DNA from: Lewinellaceae bacterium
GTDB taxonomy: Bacteria; Bacteroidota; Bacteroidia; Chitinophagales; Saprospiraceae
DNA: 41,868 bases
Assembly (NCBI GenBank): GCA_024639065.1
Contig: JAHEJC010000010.1
Coordinates: 1 to 41,868 of the forward strand
Direction: 5' to 3'
Below the pieces are notes generated by a model. That model was given only the letters and a program-made list of their open reading frames with translations. It searched no databases and was not told the DNA's origin. This document shows, piece by piece, positions 7,708 to 16,260 of the stretch (the first letter of the stretch is position 1; each line of letters begins with the position of its first letter). The translations under genes were made by a program, and so were the position numbers.

Positions 7708-10668
7708 TTACTTCTTAATAATCTTGGTGGTAAATACTTCACCCTCGATATGAATGTTAACCAAATAAGCTCCCGGCGATAGACCACTTACATCTTGTAG
7801 GATAGAACCGAAGGAATGCTCTCTATAATGGTTCTCTTTCAAAACCAGTTGACCTTGTAGGTTATAAAGCGAAAGTTCCGCGCTAAATGGTGTAGCAGAT
7901 TGGAAGTAAAAATATAAAATATTTGCTACCGGATTAGGGGTGATGGCCCACTCTACTCCTTGAAAAGTAACCAATTTATCCTTTTCGATAAATGGTATAA
8001 AAATGACGGTTGAGTCCAAACTAGTTATACTAAAATTAGTGCTTAAACCTGGGTCCAGGTAATTAGGTTGTAAAAAATAATTTTCAGTGGCTGCACTTAA
8101 ATTATAATCATCGGGCTGGATCCAGGTTTCAATTTGTTGGCCTGAGCTTTTAATTAATTTTTCTAGCCCGTTCGAAGCAATGAGTTTTATATAACCTATA
8201 TCTATTAAACTTTCCTCTGGTTCGCGGGTACCATTTTTATTGTCATCCATAAAAGGTACTGCAATTAACTTGCCCGGCACGAATAGATCGTTTGGATAGA
8301 GTTGGTTTTGTGGAATGATTTGGCTGGAGATCAATTCATGAGACCAATGTAGTTGTGCAACGGCTTGAGATAAATCCTCAAAATATTGCATTATAATCGG
8401 ATATTGACTATCACGTTGCATGAAGATTGAAGCTTTATCTTGGGTTGAACGCCTCGAATGCCATGAATCGATTATCAAACTATCTTTGATCCAGAGCCTT
8501 ACCCCATCATCTGTAAACGTATTGATTGTATACACTCCGTCGACTAATGGTTCTATCTTCCCGGTCCAAACCACGGTAAATCGATCTTTAGGAATATCAA
8601 TACCTGGCGGTGAATTTTGCCATACAAAGTCTATAACCGGATCTATTCTTTCAATATATACTCCTTCCGGTATATTTTGAATTCCAGGATAATATTTTCC
8701 GTGTAATCCTTGGCCTTTGCCAATAGAGTACGGTGAAAATAATGGTCGGAGTGTTTCATCATGATGGTAAGGTTGAATGACCAGATTGGAAGTTCCATAT
8801 TTCTGCCAATGATCAAATACAAAGAAGGTATCATTTATCAAATACGAACCAGGGGCTTGAACGGTCCGAATTACTCCGCTCACCGTGGCAATCCGGTTTG
8901 GCATTGGTAATACTAAGCCATCCAAATTTATCGGAATCCCCGCTGGACCAAGGAATTCCAAATAGTGTTTTAAAGGTAGAACATCTTTAAAAATCGTATT
9001 TGTTAATCCATCAGAATCCGTGGCGGTGAGATTGATCCGGTACCATACCTGGGTATCTGTTTCTGCAGTTGAAGGTGGAATAAAATGTGCTCCGGAGATC
9101 CCATCGATGGGACCGATTGAAGGATGAAAATGAGCATCATGGTGAAAATTAATCGTCCAAGAAAGTTGATCTAGTGACAGTGTATCTTCATCAGCATCTA
9201 TTGCTAAGCCGTTAAAATAAATTGTGTCCAAAGCTGCGTAAAATTGATCAATGGGATTTAATATAATAGGCTGAGGGCTACTCCCGGCTATCACTTGCGG
9301 AATGATGGTTACGCTGGTATCCGTCCCAAACTTGTTAGTGACCACGCAGTAAAAAGAATCCTGTTGTATAATTGAAAGTTTTTGAGTAATAACAATTTTG
9401 GAGCTATCCATAGCAGCAATCAATACCTTGTTTTGATACCATTGATATTGAAGCGGTAATGTCCCGAACGCGGTGACCGAAAGCGAGAACGGTTGTCCTA
9501 CCGGAATTTTCGGGATTGTCGGTTGAACAGCTATTCGAGGCGGCCCATCTCCCTGAAAACTGATTCTCCACAACGCTCCATCTTCCACCCGGGTATTATC
9601 TTGTGTTGCATCTATTCCATTCCCTTTCCTGGTTAATACATACAAATTCCCATCAGGTCCAAACTGTAAATCAACCGGCAATTCAAATCCAGTTGCGAAT
9701 AAATGGCTATGGTCATCATGCTCATCCAGATAGTGAATCGATCCTTTACAATAGTCTGTATAAAAAATACCTTGATTGAATGGCTCGGGATAGTTTGTTA
9801 TATCTTCATCAAAAATAGAGACCCCAAGGATAGCACATCCTTCATCATGATGATATGCAAATCTTGGCTCAATATAATTATCCGGTGCCGTTTGATCAGC
9901 CTGATAGCCTTCTATCCAAGGCCATCCATAGTTCATACCAGGATAAATCTCATTCACTTCTTCCCAGGTACCCAATCCCACTTCACCAACGTAAATCTCA
10001 CCAGTAGATTGGTGGATATCCATAGAAAACGGATTGCGAAAACCGTAAGCCCATATCGCTCGGTTTTGCCCTATAGTCGATTGATAAAAGGGATTATCCG
10101 TTGGTATGGAGCCATCCGGGTGAATACGTAATATTTTTCCGAGTAGATTGGATAGATCCTGCGCATTCCATTGTTCAGCACCATCACCAGTAGTAATAAA
10201 AAGGTACTCGTCCTGGTTGAATTTCAATCTACCAGCATTATGAATAAATCCATTGACTAGATCAAAATCTATGAGAACTTCTTCACTACCCGGAATAGCA
10301 CGATCTCCATTAACTAGGAAACGGCTAAGTCGATTATGGTTTGCCCCCTTCACCGTGTAATACAAATAGAGATAAGGAAAGTCTTCATAACGCGGATGAA
10401 AACTAATACCCCCAAGACCACGCTCATCGAAATCATCTACTTCAATACCAATTAATGGAGTCGTTAATAATTGATCTTGTTCATCAATGATCCATACTTT
10501 ACCGGATTTATCAGCAATATAAATTCTTTCCTGAGGGCCATGTGTAAAAGTAGTAGGATTCAGACCGTCTGCAACCTTTTCCAATATAAACCCAGGTGGT
10601 AATTCTTGGGAAAGACAAGTAGCCGTAACCATGACTAAATAAAAATAAGAAACTGTGACTTTTTTCAT
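7708..10668 (-). CDS. secreted PQQ-dependent sugar dehydrogenase with Ig-like, PA14 and T9SS sorting domains
   Basis: A 986-residue secreted multidomain protein. I chose the ATG at 10668, not the frame's upstream end at 10707, because it places a signal peptide (MKKVTVSYFYLVMVTATCLSQ) at the N-terminus. Approximate domains: 25-370 glucose/sorbosone-dehydrogenase six-bladed propeller (GLGGISFHP, FIHNAGRLKF, TGDGAEQWNAQ, YGFRNPFSMD, MNYGWPWIEGY); 375-460 Ig-like with a Cys in YCVVTNKFG; 650-790 PA14 (GLHGKYY, FTDDGVRLWIKD); about 900-986 T9SS type A sorting domain (ITPNPVANILYFYF to GAYLVNIHIEGEVFTTKIIKK). It probably oxidises sugars with PQQ at or outside the cell surface. No PQQ biosynthesis genes are in view. 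The substrate is unknown. Confidence 0.88.
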   Translation of the reverse strand: MKKVTVSYFYLVMVTATCLSQELPPGFILEKVADGLNPTTFTHGPQERIYIADKSGKVWIIDEQDQLLTTPLIGIEVDDFDERGLGGISFHPRYEDFPYLYLYYTVKGANHNRLSRFLVNGDRAIPGSEEVLIDFDLVNGFIHNAGRLKFNQDEYLFITTGDGAEQWNAQDLSNLLGKILRIHPDGSIPTDNPFYQSTIGQNRAIWAYGFRNPFSMDIHQSTGEIYVGEVGLGTWEEVNEIYPGMNYGWPWIEGYQADQTAPDNYIEPRFAYHHDEGCAILGVSIFDEDITNYPEPFNQGIFYTDYCKGSIHYLDEHDDHSHLFATGFELPVDLQFGPDGNLYVLTRKGNGIDATQDNTRVEDGALWRISFQGDGPPRIAVQPTIPKIPVGQPFSLSVTAFGTLPLQYQWYQNKVLIAAMDSSKIVITQKLSIIQQDSFYCVVTNKFGTDTSVTIIPQVIAGSSPQPIILNPIDQFYAALDTIYFNGLAIDADEDTLSLDQLSWTINFHHDAHFHPSIGPIDGISGAHFIPPSTAETDTQVWYRINLTATDSDGLTNTIFKDVLPLKHYLEFLGPAGIPINLDGLVLPMPNRIATVSGVIRTVQAPGSYLINDTFFVFDHWQKYGTSNLVIQPYHHDETLRPLFSPYSIGKGQGLHGKYYPGIQNIPEGVYIERIDPVIDFVWQNSPPGIDIPKDRFTVVWTGKIEPLVDGVYTINTFTDDGVRLWIKDSLIIDSWHSRRSTQDKASIFMQRDSQYPIIMQYFEDLSQAVAQLHWSHELISSQIIPQNQLYPNDLFVPGKLIAVPFMDDNKNGTREPEESLIDIGYIKLIASNGLEKLIKSSGQQIETWIQPDDYNLSAATENYFLQPNYLDPGLSTNFSITSLDSTVIFIPFIEKDKLVTFQGVEWAITPNPVANILYFYFQSATPFSAELSLYNLQGQLVLKENHYREHSFGSILQDVSGLSPGAYLVNIHIEGEVFTTKIIKK

Positions 10669-10835
10669 AAAAAATCCAATATAATTAGGGTTGAATAAAT
10701 AACCCAATAAATCGCGTTAAACCTCATTAAAAGAAAATTCGAATTCTCGATATCTTTTTATTGTATCTTTAATAGGTCTCAAACAAGATCGTTCGTTCTG
10801 CGCTTGTAATCATTTGTTTTATTATCTTGACCAAG

Positions 10836-12377
10836 ATGAAAAAGTTGATTTATACCCTCGTTTTATGCCTAATTATTGCCTGTAGTAGTGTCGTGAAAAA
10901 ACAACCTGCCCAGCCGAACATATTATTCATATTATCTGACGATCACACAGCTCAAGCTTGGGGCATATATGGTGGTGTTTTAAAAGATTTTGTGAAAAAT
11001 GAAAATATCAAACGAATTGCGAATGCAGGAATGGTTTTGGATAATGTTTTTTGTACAAATTCAATCTGCACTCCAAGTCGAGCAACAATCCTGACCGGTA
11101 AGTATAGCCACAAGAATGGAGTTTACACTTTATCCGAAGCGCTGGAACCGGATAGCTTAAATGTGGCAAAACTATTGCAAAAAGCAGGTTATCTAACTGC
11201 AGTAATTGGTAAATGGCACCTGAAAAAAAAACCAACCGGTTTTGATTATTTTTTGGTTTTACCAGGTCAAGGAAGATATCATGACCCGATTTTAAAATCA
11301 GCAGAAAACTGGAAAGATTACAATAAGGGAGGAGCGGTTTATTCTGGTTTTTCGGCAGATGTAATTACGGATCAATCGATAAAATGGCTGGATTCCAGGG
11401 ATCAGAGCAAACCATTTTTCTTGATGACGCAATTTAAAGCAACCCATGAGCCCTTTGATTATCCGCAAAGAAATGCCTCCATGTATGAACATGAAGAAAT
11501 CCCAGAACCCTCTTCATTATACGATTTTCACCCCAGCGCAAATGGTAGAAGTTTTACTGGTCAGAAATTACACCTTTTGGGAGCGCGATGGGAAGCCGCT
11601 ACTAAAGAAAATTCAGACCGTTATCCTGGCCTTCCGTTTAGCCTTGAAGGCATGGATAGCGTGCAAGCACGTAAGGCAATCTATCAAAAATTTATAAAAG
11701 ATTTTATGCGTAGTGGAGCGGCCATTGACCAAAATATTGGACAACTACTGGACTATTTAGAAGAAAATAATTTGACCGACAATACCATTATAATTTATAC
11801 TGCTGATCAGGGCTATTTTCTGGGGGAGCACGGTTTTTTTGACAAACGTATGATTTATGAAGAGTCCTTACGTATGCCATTTGTGATTTCATATCCGCCA
11901 GAAATAGATCCAGGTTCTAGAAATCAGGATTTCATTTTAAACATTGATTTTCCATCTCTTTTTCTTGATTACGCTGGTCTGGACCCTCCTCCATCTTTTC
12001 AAGGAAGAAGCTTCAGGGAAAATCTAAAAGGGAATACGCCAGCAGATTGGAGAGAGTCACTTTATTACCGTTACTGGCTACATCAAAAGCAACGACCAGC
12101 TCATTTTGGCATTCGTAATCAGAAATATAAACTTGTCTTTTTTTATGGTCTTCCTCTAGACATGCCTGGAGCACATACAGAAATTACATCGCCTGCATGG
12201 GAGTTTTTTGATTTGGAAACTGACCCTCATGAACTAGAAAATAAATACAATGATCCCAGTTATAAAAGTATAATCGATAATCTTAAAACGGAATTACTTA
12301 ATACAAAGAGCGAAGTTGGTGATGGTGATAATTTATACCCTGATTTGGAATTAATCCTCAAATCTTATTGGAATTAA
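10836..12377 (+). CDS. S1-family sulfatase, predicted lipoprotein
   Basis: A 513-residue type I sulfatase. The ATG at 10836 is preferred over an in-frame TTG nine bases upstream, because it yields a clean lipoprotein signal (MKKLIYTLVLCLIIAC, Cys16). The metal-binding start NILFILSDDHTAQAWGIYGG is followed by the CTPSR sulfatase signature with Cys78, the residue converted to formylglycine. ATILTGKYSHKNGV, GKWHLK and the C-terminal YTADQGYFLGEHGFFDKRMIYEESLRMPFVISYP complete the active site. It removes sulfate esters, probably from polysaccharide, at the cell envelope. A formylglycine-generating enzyme is needed and is not in the window. It precedes an MFS transporter by 8 bp and is divergent from the PQQ dehydrogenase. 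Exact substrate not assignable. Confidence 0.92.
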   Translation: MKKLIYTLVLCLIIACSSVVKKQPAQPNILFILSDDHTAQAWGIYGGVLKDFVKNENIKRIANAGMVLDNVFCTNSICTPSRATILTGKYSHKNGVYTLSEALEPDSLNVAKLLQKAGYLTAVIGKWHLKKKPTGFDYFLVLPGQGRYHDPILKSAENWKDYNKGGAVYSGFSADVITDQSIKWLDSRDQSKPFFLMTQFKATHEPFDYPQRNASMYEHEEIPEPSSLYDFHPSANGRSFTGQKLHLLGARWEAATKENSDRYPGLPFSLEGMDSVQARKAIYQKFIKDFMRSGAAIDQNIGQLLDYLEENNLTDNTIIIYTADQGYFLGEHGFFDKRMIYEESLRMPFVISYPPEIDPGSRNQDFILNIDFPSLFLDYAGLDPPPSFQGRSFRENLKGNTPADWRESLYYRYWLHQKQRPAHFGIRNQKYKLVFFYGLPLDMPGAHTEITSPAWEFFDLETDPHELENKYNDPSYKSIIDNLKTELLNTKSEVGDGDNLYPDLELILKSYWN

Positions 12378-12385
12378 GCTCAGGC

Positions 12386-13519
12386 ATGAATCTAAATTTT
12401 TATTTACGTCAAGCTGAGAGCCGTGCAGTTGGAATTTTGTTCTTAATTAACGCTTCGATTATAGGCAATTGGTTAGTGAGAATTCCTGATATTAAGAATG
12501 ACCTTGACCTTACTGATGGCCAGCTAGGCCTTGCTCTGCTTGCCTCACCTTTGGGAGTTTTGTGTTTTACGCCAATTGCCACCTGGGCTATGAATCGCTT
12601 TGGTGTGGGAAAGGTTGTAGTCATATCTGCAACACTAATGTTATTATCTGTAGCTGGATTGGGTCAGACAAAATCAATTCTATCCCTAGCTATTGCCCTA
12701 TATTTTTTTGGAGGATTTAATGGAGTATTAGACATTAGTATGAATGCAGTAGCTAACGCAGTTGAACAACGACTTTCCAAAGTAATCATGTCGACCTCTC
12801 ATGGTTTCTGGAGTCTAGGAGCTATGCTAGCTTCCTTTATTGGTGGATTTATTGTATCTGCTGATATTCATTATGATATCCATTTTTTACTAGTTGCTAT
12901 TTCAGGGATAATGATGTTGTTTACTATAGTGCCTAAGGTGTGGTCTATTCGAGATGAAGATGAGTCTGATTTTACCTGGAAATGGCCTGGGTGGACATTA
13001 ATGATAATGAGTCTAATAGCCTTGATTATCCTATTGGTTGAAGGAGCAATTGCTGACTGGAGCGCACTGTTTTACGCAGAAATCTTAGACGCACCTGCAG
13101 AAATGATTGGGTGGGGATTTGCCAGCTTCAGTGCCACTATGGCAATAGCTCGTTTCTGGGGAGATCAGGTAATCGAACGATTCCCAATACGCTTTATTCT
13201 GATGGTATCCTGTGTTTTGGCTACGGTTGGTTTGGGTATTTTTTCGATGGGTAATTCCATCTTTATAAGTTGTATTGCTTTGTTAATTACCGGGACTGGA
13301 TGTTCATTGATCGTTCCAATATTATTCAGGGAGGCTGGCCGATCAAAAAAAATAAATCCAAGTCTTGGATTAGCTTTTGTATCGACCATTGGTTATACAG
13401 GATTCTTAATTGGTCCTCCAATGATGGGCTTCATATCTGAGCACAGCAATTTATCTTTTAGTTTTTTAAGTTTATCCATTTTGATGGGTGTAGCGTTCCT
13501 TCTGTCCCTAAGGATTTAG
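12386..13519 (+). CDS. MFS transporter, YbjJ-like
   Basis: A 377-residue major facilitator with about 12 transmembrane segments. The N-terminal NWLVRIPDIKNDLDLTDGQLGLALLASPLG and the mid-protein NGVLDISMNAVANAVEQRLSKVIMSTSHGFWSLGA resemble the YbjJ-like MFS group. I prefer the ATG at 12386 over an in-frame TTG at 12368 that would overlap the sulfatase by 10 bp. The ATG leaves 8 bp between the genes, so they are almost certainly cotranscribed. The pairing suggests uptake of a sugar released after desulfation, or export of a product, but the substrate is inference. Confidence 0.85.
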   Translation: MNLNFYLRQAESRAVGILFLINASIIGNWLVRIPDIKNDLDLTDGQLGLALLASPLGVLCFTPIATWAMNRFGVGKVVVISATLMLLSVAGLGQTKSILSLAIALYFFGGFNGVLDISMNAVANAVEQRLSKVIMSTSHGFWSLGAMLASFIGGFIVSADIHYDIHFLLVAISGIMMLFTIVPKVWSIRDEDESDFTWKWPGWTLMIMSLIALIILLVEGAIADWSALFYAEILDAPAEMIGWGFASFSATMAIARFWGDQVIERFPIRFILMVSCVLATVGLGIFSMGNSIFISCIALLITGTGCSLIVPILFREAGRSKKINPSLGLAFVSTIGYTGFLIGPPMMGFISEHSNLSFSFLSLSILMGVAFLLSLRI

Positions 13520-13574
13520 GACAATTACAATTGCCTTGGATATTTCCAAAGTATGAATAAAGCCTACACAACTG

Positions 13575-14222
13575 TCACTTATCGTTCAGGTTGGTTTTCA
13601 CTTCTTTAAACATAAACAAAATCTCTCTTCCTATCTCACGAACTTTTAAGTCATACTGCAATTCTTCTTCAAATGTATCATCGTACTTTTTAGGGTCTTG
13701 GTATGGAAGAAAATATCTAGTCGATGCACCCAATACATTCGGACAATTTTGATCTGCCTGATCACAAACGATAATTGCCATAAAATTATTCTGCGGATTG
13801 GCTGAGTGGGTGTATTTTTTGGAATACATCAATGGATTTTCCTTTGGACGAATCATCCAATTGATCAGGTAATTAGGGTTCGTGCTGGAATTTGCCATAT
13901 CAATTACAAATCCAACTCTGGTAAGCGCTTTAATCATACGAATATTGAAATTGGTTGCTTCAGTCCCACCCGAAAAAGACTCAACATTTTTTATGCCATG
14001 ATAATCGGCTGCTACCCGAATCCATAATTCACCCAGTTGGCTCCTTCGGGAATTGTGCGTACAAATGACTATTACTTTTAAACTGTTTTTTGCTCTAAGA
14101 TCCTTTATGATCTGCTCGGCAATGATTCTTAACTCATTTTGCCGATCTTCGTCAATTAGAAACTCTTCATTTTCCAAAGCCTGAATTAACTCAGTAATTA
14201 CTTTCGCATAGGTAGTTTTCAT
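13575..14222 (-). CDS. ArsC-like/low-molecular-weight protein tyrosine phosphatase family protein
   Basis: A 215-residue protein with the CX5R P-loop CTHNSRR (Cys54 to Arg60) after a beta strand (KVIVI). This is the catalytic signature of LMW phosphatases and thioredoxin-type arsenate reductases. The motif context CTHNSRRSQLGELW and a later YQDP Asp fit the family. About 47 N-terminal residues precede the P-loop, longer than in a standard LMW-PTP. The ATG at 14222 is preferred over an upstream TTG. No arsenite transporter or ArsR regulator lies nearby, so arsenate reduction is not supported by context; protein-phosphatase activity is equally possible. Its neighbours, a convergent MFS gene and an upstream aldo/keto reductase 61 bp away, give no clear clue. 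Confidence 0.75.
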   Translation of the reverse strand: MKTTYAKVITELIQALENEEFLIDEDRQNELRIIAEQIIKDLRAKNSLKVIVICTHNSRRSQLGELWIRVAADYHGIKNVESFSGGTEATNFNIRMIKALTRVGFVIDMANSSTNPNYLINWMIRPKENPLMYSKKYTHSANPQNNFMAIIVCDQADQNCPNVLGASTRYFLPYQDPKKYDDTFEEELQYDLKVREIGREILFMFKEVKTNLNDK

Positions 14223-14283
14223 ATTCAGTAAAGGTAGGCACAAAATTGCTCAATCCATTTATAAAACAAATAATGATTAGTAA

Positions 14284-15276
14284 CTAACCCTCTTTCTCCA
14301 TAAGTTCCACGATAGGAGTATATTCTTGAAAATAAATTTCTTTTATCTTTTCCAAATCTTCATGAGCTAATGGTACTATTCCAGTGGTATTATTTATTAC
14401 TTGTTCCACCGTTTTCATTCCGGGAATTACCGTGGATATTTCATGAAAGCTTAATATAAAACTAAGACTTAGGGCTGTTTTAGTGATTTTACATTTATCC
14501 GCAAGTGGCCATACACTGTCTAAAGCTTCTAAGGATTTTTCTAATATGTCGGGTGTCAGCCTATTGGAACGATGATCCTGTCCTGAAAACCTAGTCAATT
14601 TATTAAATTTTCCGGTTAAAAGTCCAAATTGGAGTGGCATACGAGCGATCAATCCATACCCCAATTTGCCGGCTTTATTAATCGTTTCAACAGCCCGTTG
14701 ATTAATCATATTAAGCACTAGCTGAAAGCCATCCCCAACTAATTTATTCATCATAAAATTTGCTTCCGGGTCCGGATGATAGGTATTAAGAGATAACCCC
14801 CAATAACGAATTTTCCCTTGTCGTTTTAATGTTTGCATAGCTTCGAAGCATTCGCTTTTTTCCAGGTCGTCTATTCGTGCTGTATGTAATTGGTAAAAAT
14901 CGATACATTCTCTGTCCAAGCGTCGTAAACTTTCTTCACAGGCATGAATAATATAGTCATAGGTGTAATCGGTAAAAATTTTCTTTTCATCATCTATTCT
15001 TTGTCCAACTTTTGTGGCAATAATAACATCCTGCCTATTGCCAAAAGCTGCTCCAATGACCTTCTCTGAATGCCCAAAGCCATAAAAGTCTGCCGTATCA
15101 TAGAAGTTGATCCCACGATCCATCGCTTTGTATAAAGCCAATTTTGATTGTTTATCATCTATCTTTCCCCAACCAATTGGAATATTACCGGCCATAGCTG
15201 GTCCGCCTATTGCCCAAGCACCAAAACTAATTTCACTGACCCTCAGGTCGGTGTTCCCAAATTTTCTATATTTCAT
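14284..15276 (-). CDS. aldo/keto reductase
   Basis: A 330-residue TIM-barrel NAD(P)H-dependent oxidoreductase. The complete catalytic tetrad is visible: Asp60 and Tyr65 (NFYDTADFYG), Lys89 (IIATKVGQ) and His131 (DFYQLHTAR). The C-terminal cofactor segment STVIPGMKTVEQVINN is present. Members reduce aldehydes and ketones of sugars or small carbonyls, and the family alone does not fix the substrate. It stands between the phosphatase-like gene and the OmpA lipoprotein and seems to have its own promoter 24 bp upstream. ATG start. Confidence 0.9.
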   Translation of the reverse strand: MKYRKFGNTDLRVSEISFGAWAIGGPAMAGNIPIGWGKIDDKQSKLALYKAMDRGINFYDTADFYGFGHSEKVIGAAFGNRQDVIIATKVGQRIDDEKKIFTDYTYDYIIHACEESLRRLDRECIDFYQLHTARIDDLEKSECFEAMQTLKRQGKIRYWGLSLNTYHPDPEANFMMNKLVGDGFQLVLNMINQRAVETINKAGKLGYGLIARMPLQFGLLTGKFNKLTRFSGQDHRSNRLTPDILEKSLEALDSVWPLADKCKITKTALSLSFILSFHEISTVIPGMKTVEQVINNTTGIVPLAHEDLEKIKEIYFQEYTPIVELMEKEG

Positions 15277-15299
15277 AAGTAATCCGACTGGTTCTTAAT

Positions 15300-15307
15300 C
15301 AAACGTA
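15300..15307 (-). promoter_or_regulatory. candidate -7 element for the aldo/keto reductase gene
   Basis: Read on the minus strand this is TACGTTTG, an exact match to the Bacteroidetes -7 consensus TAnnTTTG, placed about 24 bp before the start codon. A TTTTG lies upstream, but its spacing (27 bp) is longer than the usual 19-21, so the -33 element is uncertain. Confidence 0.4.
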
Positions 15308-15376
15308 TTTCATTGGATTGAATAGATCGGTTTCCAAAAGCTGAATATTTTGAAGCAAATTCATTTAAACTAAGGC

Positions 15377-16153
15377 TTAATTCAATATTTCAGGAGGCTC
15401 AAGTAATTTGAAATATTGATCTATTCTGGGTGTGATTATAATCTCAGTCCTGCGATTTTGTTCTCTTCCAACAGCAAATTCATTATTTGCCTTAGGCATA
15501 TACTCAGATCGACCTCCAGCAGTCAACCGTTTTGGTGCCACATAAAAGTCATTTTGCAGACTCCGAATTACTGAAGTCGCTCTTTTTACACTTAAGTCCC
15601 AATTATCTAGATTACACTCATTAGCAATCGGTATATTATCTGTATGTCCTTCAACTAGAATATCTATCTCATCATGATCATTGATCACTCGGGCAATCTT
15701 ACCCAATACTTTTTGTGCTTCAGGTCCTAATCGAGAGCTGCCCGATCGAAATAGCATCTTATCGCTTATGGAAATATAGACCACACCTCCTCGTACTTCT
15801 ACCTGAACATCTTCATCATGAATATCCGTTAACGATCGCTTAAGATTGGTGACTAATGCCAGATTAATTGAATCTTTTAATTGTATCTTTTCAGTGAGGT
15901 CTTCAATGTAATTGTATTGCTGATTGATAGATTCCAAGGACTTCTTGATGCTTTCAGCCCCAGTTTTATTTACAATGGATAAATCGGTCATCCGATCTAA
16001 TAAACCTTCATTGGTATTTTGAAGGTTGTCAATCTGGGCCTTGAGTTGGTCAATTTGTTCATCTTTCAATACCAATTCTGCTTTGTGCTTTTTATTGCAA
16101 GCAGTTAGTAAAAAAATGATTAAACAAATCAGACTAAACAAATAAACTTTCAT
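15377..16153 (-). CDS. OmpA/MotB-domain lipoprotein, peptidoglycan-associated
   Basis: A 258-residue protein with a lipoprotein signal (LLTAC, Cys19) followed by a charged, heptad-like region (about 28-100, probable coiled coil) and a C-terminal OmpA-like domain (about 130-245). The domain shows VEGHTDNIPI, the LSVKRATSVIRSL helix and REQNRRTEIIITPR, which carry the Asp and Arg that bind diaminopimelate in peptidoglycan. It likely tethers the outer membrane or a periplasmic complex to the cell wall. The coiled coil makes it more like the lipoprotein OmpA proteins common in Bacteroidota than like classical Pal. A true MotB is unlikely because there is no transmembrane stator helix and no flagellar gene nearby. 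Confidence 0.85.
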   Translation of the reverse strand: MKVYLFSLICLIIFLLTACNKKHKAELVLKDEQIDQLKAQIDNLQNTNEGLLDRMTDLSIVNKTGAESIKKSLESINQQYNYIEDLTEKIQLKDSINLALVTNLKRSLTDIHDEDVQVEVRGGVVYISISDKMLFRSGSSRLGPEAQKVLGKIARVINDHDEIDILVEGHTDNIPIANECNLDNWDLSVKRATSVIRSLQNDFYVAPKRLTAGGRSEYMPKANNEFAVGREQNRRTEIIITPRIDQYFKLLEPPEILN

Positions 16154-16260
16154 GTTCCTGATATTATTTGAAGAGTTTGCTTTTGTAAACTATGAAACTG
16201 AAACGGGCGAATATTTAGTATTAGGAAGATAGTTTTTTATTGACTAAATCACTTTACCAA

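Noticed and set aside
10669-10707. Thirteen-residue N-terminal extension of the PQQ dehydrogenase
   Set aside because: It would bury the signal peptide; the ATG at 10668 puts a standard signal sequence at the N-terminus.
10669-10835. Short inverted repeat GGGTT/AACCC (10688-10705) as a leader hairpin
   Set aside because: Five base pairs with an 8-base AT loop is weak, and no promoter or riboswitch pattern accompanies it.
15377-16153. OmpA-domain lipoprotein as flagellar MotB
   Set aside because: It has a lipobox and a probable coiled coil rather than a stator transmembrane helix, and no flagellar genes are present.
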